Positions 6,135-9,497 of a stretch of DNA of 9,497 bases are shown piece after piece. A program made the translations under genes and the position numbers. The DNA comes from Lysobacteraceae bacterium (GTDB lineage: Bacteria; Pseudomonadota; Gammaproteobacteria; Xanthomonadales; Xanthomonadaceae): assembly GCA_017990865.1 (NCBI GenBank), contig JAGNNB010000091.1:1-9497 (forward strand), read 5' to 3'. The number at the start of each line of letters is the position of its first letter. The stretch's first letter is position 1. The notes below the pieces were generated by a model. It ran no database searches, was not told the DNA's origin, and worked only from the letters and a program-made list of their open reading frames with translations.

Positions 6135-6902
6135 ATGACCACGATCGAGCAACTGACTTTCGCGGATATCGCCGGCGATGCCGACGATCCCTCGAACGCG
6201 CGCGTGCTGACGCTGCCCGGCGGCATCGTCGATGCCGACGGTGCGGTGCATCGCCGGCTGCGGGTGCGCGAGCTCAACGGCGCGGACGAGGAGTCGCTGT
6301 TCGATCGCCGTTCCGGCAGCGACGCGAAACGCGTCAGCGCGTTTCTGGCGCGGGTGATCGAGTCCGTGGACGGTGTTCGTATGCCGACCGATCTGGCGCT
6401 GGCCGAGCGTTTGTCGATCGGCGACCGCGATTATCTGTTGCTGCGGCTGCGCCAACTCGACTTGGGCGATGCGATCCATCAGGTCGCGCGCTGTCCGTCG
6501 TGCGCGCGCAAGGTCGATGTCGATTTCGCCATCAGCGAACTGCCGCTGCGTCGCTTGGAACATCCGCAAGCGGCGTACGACATCGAGATCGGCGGGCATC
6601 GGCTGCGCGTGCGGTTGCCCAACGGCGCCGATCAATCCGCGATCGAAAGCGACGCGGCGAGTAACCCGGCCGCGGCTAACAGCGTCTTGTTCGCGCGCGT
6701 GGTGCTGGATATCGACGGCAAGGGGCCGCCCAGCGAAGACGACACCCGCGCTTGGCCGATCGCGTTGCGCTCGCGTCTGGCCGAGTGGTTGGACGCCAAC
6801 GCGCCGGGGCCGGATCTGTTCATCGATATCGGCTGCCCGTACTGCGCCGCGGATATGAGTTATCGCTTCGACCTCGACGCTTTTTTTTTGCCGAGCGCAT
6901 GA
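6135..6902 (+). CDS. T4 gp26-like baseplate/tail assembly protein with split zinc-ribbon
   Basis: 255 residues; resembles the T4 base-plate (gp26-like) family found beside tube genes in eCIS. In phages, proteins at this position act in baseplate or tail assembly rather than as abundant structural parts. Visible: a beta-rich N-terminus (VLTLPGGIVDADGAVH, RLRVRELNGADEE), a helical section with IGDRDYLLLRLRQL, then CPSC (Cys120, Cys123), and CPYC (Cys234, Cys237) near the end, probably one Zn site with two widely spaced halves. The C-terminus DAFFLPSA follows a T9 run and looks cut short: a -1 shift there joins it to the next reading frame and gives AFFFAERM plus the DUF6760-like peptide. The stop overlaps the next start as ATGA. 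Family assignment is good; the assembly role is inferred from phage relatives and position. Confidence 0.85.
   Translation: MTTIEQLTFADIAGDADDPSNARVLTLPGGIVDADGAVHRRLRVRELNGADEESLFDRRSGSDAKRVSAFLARVIESVDGVRMPTDLALAERLSIGDRDYLLLRLRQLDLGDAIHQVARCPSCARKVDVDFAISELPLRRLEHPQAAYDIEIGGHRLRVRLPNGADQSAIESDAASNPAAANSVLFARVVLDIDGKGPPSEDDTRAWPIALRSRLAEWLDANAPGPDLFIDIGCPYCAADMSYRFDLDAFFLPSA
6881..6889 (+). other. T9 slippery tract, candidate -1 frameshift site
   Basis: Nine consecutive T in GC-rich coding DNA. In the gp26-like frame the codons are GCT TTT TTT TTG, so 6881-6887 is a perfect X-XXY-YYZ heptamer (T TTT TTT). A -1 shift moves translation from the frame ending at TGA 6900-6902 to the frame ending at TGA 7043-7045 and yields a 303-residue fusion. 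U9 is also long enough for polymerase slippage. No internal Shine-Dalgarno stimulator is seen just upstream; a 6-bp hairpin (CCGAAG/CTTCGG, 6960-6965 with 6974-6979) lies too far downstream to be a standard stimulator. Confidence 0.55.
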
Positions 6903-7045
6903 CGGAGATGAGCCGACTTTACGAAGAAGTCCACATCATCGCCATGCGCTATCACTGGTCCGAAGCCGACATTCTTCGGCTCCCCAAGCGGAAACGCTCG
7001 ATATACCTGGACATCATCGCCCGCCAATTCGCCGCCGAGACCTGA
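6899..7045 (+). CDS. DUF6760-like small eCIS protein (48 aa), or C-terminal half of a frameshift fusion
   Basis: 48 residues from ATG 6899, matching the small DUF6760 type that accompanies eCIS tube/baseplate genes: LYEEVHIIAMRYHWSE, then LPKRKRSIYLDII. The motif of an E-E/V pair, an aromatic-rich YHW and a basic KRKR stretch is characteristic; it is almost wholly helical. Its ATG overlaps the gp26-like stop (ATGA), which permits reinitiation, but the upstream context is poor: only a GAG three bases before the ATG. A second ATG at 6908 gives MSRLYEE, which looks like the usual family start, but its GGAG is too close. The frame is also open upstream through the T9 run, so the same peptide could be made as a -1 fusion. 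The role is unknown; it is likely an assembly partner of the gp26-like protein. Confidence 0.75.
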   Translation: MTEMSRLYEEVHIIAMRYHWSEADILRLPKRKRSIYLDIIARQFAAET

Positions 7046-7048
7046 TGC

Positions 7049-8311
7049 ATGAGCGACCGTGACGCCACCGCAGAAACGAAGGAACCGTACGCGCTCGCGC
7101 GTCGCGGTTTGCCGTTGCGCGGCATCGCTCCGACGGCGCCGCGCGCGCGTTGGTTGCCGCCGGTGGTGCGCGCGCAGGCGGTGCAGATGTCTCGTACATC
7201 GGAGCCCGCGATATCCGAGGCGAATCCGCTCGACGACAGCGAGTTCGATCCGTTCGCGATCGCCGCCCCCTTGGCCGCGCCGAGCTCACCGTTCGCACCG
7301 TCGCCGCTGATTCGCGATGCCAGCGCGGCGTTGTCGATCATCGCCGATGAGGGTTTCGAGCGCGAAGCGCCCGCTTCGATGTCGAGCCGCACAATGTTCG
7401 ATTCCGCCGATGCCGCCACGGTGCCGCGAACGTCGCCGCAGGTTGTCGATACGATGGGATCGGAAACTCATAGCGCCGGTTTGGGTGAGACGAACGCGCG
7501 ACCGACGCCACATTCGACGCGCGATCCGTTCGCGCCGGGCGAACACGGCACGCTTGCGGCGGCTACTGGCCAGATATCCTCGCCATCGCCGATCGCGGTC
7601 GATGTACCGGCAACGGCCGCAACGATGCGCACCGTTGCCCCATCCGAAAACGCGAGCGTTTCCACGCCGCGCGGCGCGATTGCCTCCCGCGAGCGCGAGG
7701 TCGATTCGATGCCGCCGGTCACGCCGTTTTCGCCCATTGCGATGGCACCTCCGCAAGTCGCGGTTTCCCGCTCGAAAGAGCCAGATTCCACTCCGCCGCG
7801 CGCCACGATGACGGACACTTCGGATGCCGACACGCCGTCTTCGAACGCCGCGGCCCAAGCGCGCACCGTTCCCCAGGACGAAACTGCGGTGCCTTATCCG
7901 CGTCGCGAAGTCGCCGATGCCCGTAACGATGCGCACGAACCCGCCGCAGCAAGACTTCGTCAGGAAACGGTCGAGATGGGTGCGCCTTCGGCCACGCCGT
8001 CGATGCCGCGTGCGACCGGCGATGCTCCGGCCCGCGCGTTCGCGACGCCGCGTTCGCTCGATGCCGCGCAGATCGCGGCATTGCTGTCGCCCACCGCCGC
8101 GTCGAACGGCGCGAACGGCCCGAGCGTCACCATCGATCGCGTGCAGGTGACGGTGCAAACGCCCGCGACGGCACGCCCCGCCGCTACGCCCGCGCCGCAG
8201 GCTTCGGCGAGCGCGCAACGCCAAGCGGCGTCGCCGGGCAATCGAAATTCCAGCTACCAGAATCCCGGCTTCCAAAACCCATGGGCGTCGTACTTCGCCC
8301 GCCGCGATTGA
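7049..8311 (+). CDS. large Ala/Pro/Ser/Thr-rich disordered eCIS protein, unknown function
   Basis: 420 residues, almost entirely low complexity and probably disordered; no enzyme motif, signal peptide or membrane segment. A short N-terminal element (YALARRGLPLRGIAPTAPRARWLPPVV) may be ordered. The far C-terminus stands out: a strand-like VTIDRVQVTVQ (residues 360-370), a Pro/Ala-rich linker, a doubled QNP unit (YQNPGFQNPW) and the terminal SYFARRD. From memory, eCIS and phage-like loci often encode Pro-rich proteins with a VxIxRxxV strand near the end and a terminal Y(L/F)xRR, so this may be an enlarged member of that type; this was not searched. ATG 7049 follows the previous stop by three bases with GAGA upstream. 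G/C third-position bias matches the neighbours, which supports real coding. Possible roles include a flexible linker or assembly scaffold; it is too simple in sequence for an ordinary tape measure. Confidence 0.75.
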   Translation: MSDRDATAETKEPYALARRGLPLRGIAPTAPRARWLPPVVRAQAVQMSRTSEPAISEANPLDDSEFDPFAIAAPLAAPSSPFAPSPLIRDASAALSIIADEGFEREAPASMSSRTMFDSADAATVPRTSPQVVDTMGSETHSAGLGETNARPTPHSTRDPFAPGEHGTLAAATGQISSPSPIAVDVPATAATMRTVAPSENASVSTPRGAIASREREVDSMPPVTPFSPIAMAPPQVAVSRSKEPDSTPPRATMTDTSDADTPSSNAAAQARTVPQDETAVPYPRREVADARNDAHEPAAARLRQETVEMGAPSATPSMPRATGDAPARAFATPRSLDAAQIAALLSPTAASNGANGPSVTIDRVQVTVQTPATARPAATPAPQASASAQRQAASPGNRNSSYQNPGFQNPWASYFARRD

Positions 8312-8322
8312 CCGAGACCGCA

Positions 8323-8850
8323 ATGAGCATCGCCGAGAAAATCGATCCCATGCTGGTGCAGCGCCAAGCGACGGCGGCGGCGAAAACCGCCGAACGCGCC
8401 GCGCGCGACGTGTTCATTCAAGCGCAATTCGCGGCCCTCACGACGCGCTTCGACGCGATGCTGCGCGAAGCGCTCGGCGCGCATTCGCGCATCGCCATCG
8501 CCAGCGACGACACCACGCTCGACGTGCATTGCCGGACGTTCGCGACACTCGACGTGCCGTCCTGGACCGTGACCTCGACGATCGACAGCGTGCCCAAGGT
8601 CGTGACCTTCGCGCCGAAGATGGATTTCGCTTTGCCCGATCAGTTCGGTACGTTGGTCTGCGCGCTGGATTTCGCGTTTTATCCCCAACGCAGCGCGTCC
8701 GATCGGATCGCTTCGGCCTTGCTGCTCAGCGGGATTCAGCTTCGCGGCACGCAGTACGGACGATTGATGCTGACGCCACCGGAAGGCCCGCGCGATCTGC
8801 AGGTTTCCGACCTCGAAAGCGCATTCGACGTGTGGTGGCTGCGCGCATGA
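8323..8850 (+). CDS. unrecognised eCIS-cluster protein, 175 aa
   Basis: I do not recognise a family. Residues about 1-50 form a charged, Ala-rich amphipathic helix (RQATAAAKTAERAARDVF), possibly coiled-coil. The rest looks mixed alpha/beta with strands VHCRTFATLDVPSWTVTSTI and LVCALDFAFYP and a Trp-rich end (AFDVWWLRA). ATG 8323 is chosen over in-frame ATG 8281 because 8281 lies inside the previous gene and CGAGA (8313-8317) sits before 8323. The stop overlaps the next ATG as ATGA, so the two are probably coupled. Its position between the assembly genes and the LysM-type baseplate gene suggests a baseplate or assembly accessory. Two cysteines are present but no CxxC. Confidence 0.72.
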   Translation: MSIAEKIDPMLVQRQATAAAKTAERAARDVFIQAQFAALTTRFDAMLREALGAHSRIAIASDDTTLDVHCRTFATLDVPSWTVTSTIDSVPKVVTFAPKMDFALPDQFGTLVCALDFAFYPQRSASDRIASALLLSGIQLRGTQYGRLMLTPPEGPRDLQVSDLESAFDVWWLRA

Positions 8851-9152
8851 ACACGCGATCCTCCGCCTCGACGCATGTCGGCCACCGTTCGCCCGCCGAA
8901 TCCACGGGCGCGCAGGTGCATATCGAATCCGTGCGCGTCATCGCCGACGGCGTTTCGGCGGGCGACGCGCAGCGCCACGCGGAGCGCTTGGCCGGCGATA
9001 TCGGCCGCGCCTTGTCGCAGGCCGGGCAGGGCCGTATCCGCATCGGCGAATTGTCCTTGCGTATCGATGCGACTCAACTCGGCGATGCCGCGGCGCGCGA
9101 GCGCCTCGCCGGCAGCGTCGCCCGCCGCATTCTCGCCGCCGTTCGCGATTGA
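8847..9152 (+). CDS. small conserved-type eCIS protein, 101 aa, unknown function
   Basis: Overlaps the preceding gene by four bases (ATGA) and ends 15 bases before the LysM-type gene. After a ~25-residue Ser/Thr/His-rich start it has one compact pattern: a strand VHIESVRVIADGV, a long amphipathic helix with RHAERLAGDIGRAL, a strand RIRIGELSLRID, and a C-terminal helix RLAGSVARRILAAV. This beta-alpha-beta-alpha layout, with an IExVRV-type start and an LA..VARRI end, is one I associate with small hypothetical proteins of phage-like injection clusters, although I know no function. The opening strand resembles the near-C-terminal strand of the disordered protein (VTIDRVQV). The long open frame upstream (to 8529) is only a shadow of the previous gene. 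Confidence 0.75.
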   Translation: MNTRSSASTHVGHRSPAESTGAQVHIESVRVIADGVSAGDAQRHAERLAGDIGRALSQAGQGRIRIGELSLRIDATQLGDAAARERLAGSVARRILAAVRD

Positions 9153-9155
9153 CCC

Positions 9156-9159
9156 GGAG
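9156..9159 (+). promoter_or_regulatory. Shine-Dalgarno for the LysM-type gene
   Basis: GGAG eight bases before ATG 9168 supports this start for the gene that runs off the window. Confidence 0.6.
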
Positions 9160-9167
9160 CACGAACG

Positions 9168-9497
9168 ATGTCCGATTACGTGATGCGACCGAAACTGCTG
9201 CGAGGGGCCTTCATCGAATACGGCCTGTCCTTGCCGCCGCTGTTGTTCGCGTTCCAATTCAACCCGGAAACGCTGACCCGCGGCCGCACCGCCAGTTTCG
9301 GCGCCGGCGGCGCGGACGGCAGCGGCGCCGGTTGTCGAGAGGGCAGCGAAGCGCAACAGCGCGCCTGCACGTCGCAAGTGCAGGTGAGCGAAGAGACGAT
9401 CAGCCTGAACCTGATGCTCGACGCCAGCGACGATCTGCACGACGACCAGTTTCTCGCCAAGCAATTCGGCGTCGGCGCGCAGTTGTCGGTGCTGGAA
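9168..9497 (+). CDS. Afp7/Pvc7-like LysM-type baseplate/hub protein, 3'-truncated by window edge
   Basis: First 110 residues of a gene that continues past the window. The N-terminus carries the family opening: PKLLRGAFIEYG, then PPLLFAFQFNPETLTRGR, which precedes a C-terminal LysM domain in eCIS hub proteins (the LysM would lie beyond the window and is not seen). In Afp/PVC-type particles this protein sits near the spike and baseplate where the tube begins. A Gly-rich stretch (FGAGGADGSGAG) with Cys56 and Cys67 separates the opening from VSEETISLNLMLDASDDL, the usual strand-helix continuation. Position after tube and assembly genes matches Afp gene order. No stop is reached, and the frame is open for all 110 codons. 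Confidence 0.88.
   Translation, partial: MSDYVMRPKLLRGAFIEYGLSLPPLLFAFQFNPETLTRGRTASFGAGGADGSGAGCREGSEAQQRACTSQVQVSEETISLNLMLDASDDLHDDQFLAKQFGVGAQLSVLE

Noticed and set aside
6492..6845. CxxC pairs as a thioredoxin-type redox site
   Set aside because: Both are CPxC with a pairing typical of zinc knuckles, and no thioredoxin fold pattern surrounds them.
6871..6889. T9 run as the U tract of an intrinsic terminator
   Set aside because: It lies inside coding sequence, no stable GC hairpin precedes it, and the operon continues with tight spacing.
7286..8323. 345-codon minus-strand frame opposite the disordered protein
   Set aside because: Arg-rich shadow without a sensible ribosome site or any motif. 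The plus-strand frame fits the operon spacing (3 nt and 11 nt to its neighbours) and ends in a plausible structured tail.
2402..9497. Type VI secretion locus or intact prophage
   Set aside because: No TssB/TssC split sheath, TssJLM membrane genes, capsid, portal or terminase are seen. The AAA ATPase, gp19 tubes and LysM-type hub fit an extracellular contractile injection system.
1..9497. CRISPR array, tRNA, rRNA, insertion sequence or toxin cargo gene
   Set aside because: No regular direct repeats with spacers, no cloverleaf, no transposase or terminal repeats and no recognisable toxin domain were found on reading both strands.

Overview
This window is a slice of a contractile phage-tail-like injection system locus of the extracellular type (eCIS; the Afp/PVC/MAC family). 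All supported genes lie on the + strand in one tight, operon-like run. The DNA is strongly GC-rich, with G/C-ending codons and frequent CGCGATCGC-like words. Together with the Gram-negative-style gene set, this fits a high-GC proteobacterium, and a Xanthomonadales/Lysobacter-like host is my best guess. That assignment is a codon-style impression, not a search result.

Layout. The window opens inside a gene for an Afp15-like AAA+ ATPase (to 1945). A 119-residue protein with a lysine/alanine-rich tail follows (1958-2317). After an 84-nt leader comes one very large sheath gene of 873 residues (2402-5023). Two paralogous gp19-type inner-tube genes follow (5035-5517 and 5640-6119), separated by an unusually long 122-nt gap. 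Next is a T4 gp26-like baseplate/assembly protein with two CxxC pairs (6135-6902). It overlaps a 48-residue DUF6760-like gene (6899-7045). Then come a long Ala/Pro/Ser/Thr-rich, probably disordered protein (7049-8311), an unrecognised 175-residue protein (8323-8850), a 101-residue protein (8847-9152), and the start of an Afp7-like LysM-type baseplate protein (9168 to the window end). Spike, gp25, PAAR, baseplate wedge, tape measure, cap, fibre and cargo genes would be expected outside the window; none is seen inside it.

How the parts fit. The tube proteins stack into the inner needle, the sheath surrounds it and contracts, and the LysM-type protein sits in the baseplate/hub region. The gp26-like and DUF6760-like proteins probably serve assembly. 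The ATPase belongs to a family tied to particle assembly or payload loading. Most junctions are tight: two ATGA overlaps, and three Shine-Dalgarno sequences that overlap the previous stop codon.

Two signals stand out. (1) A T9 run (6881-6889) near the end of the gp26-like gene forms a perfect T-TTT-TTT slippery heptamer in the right register. A -1 shift would fuse that protein to the DUF6760-like peptide as one 303-residue chain. This would be an eCIS analogue of the G/GT tail-assembly-chaperone frameshift of long-tailed phages, though a homopolymer read error or simple translational coupling must be excluded. (2) The sheath carries a roughly 330-residue insertion made of three divergent modules that resemble flagellar hook/filament IN-type repeats, suggesting a decorated sheath exterior.
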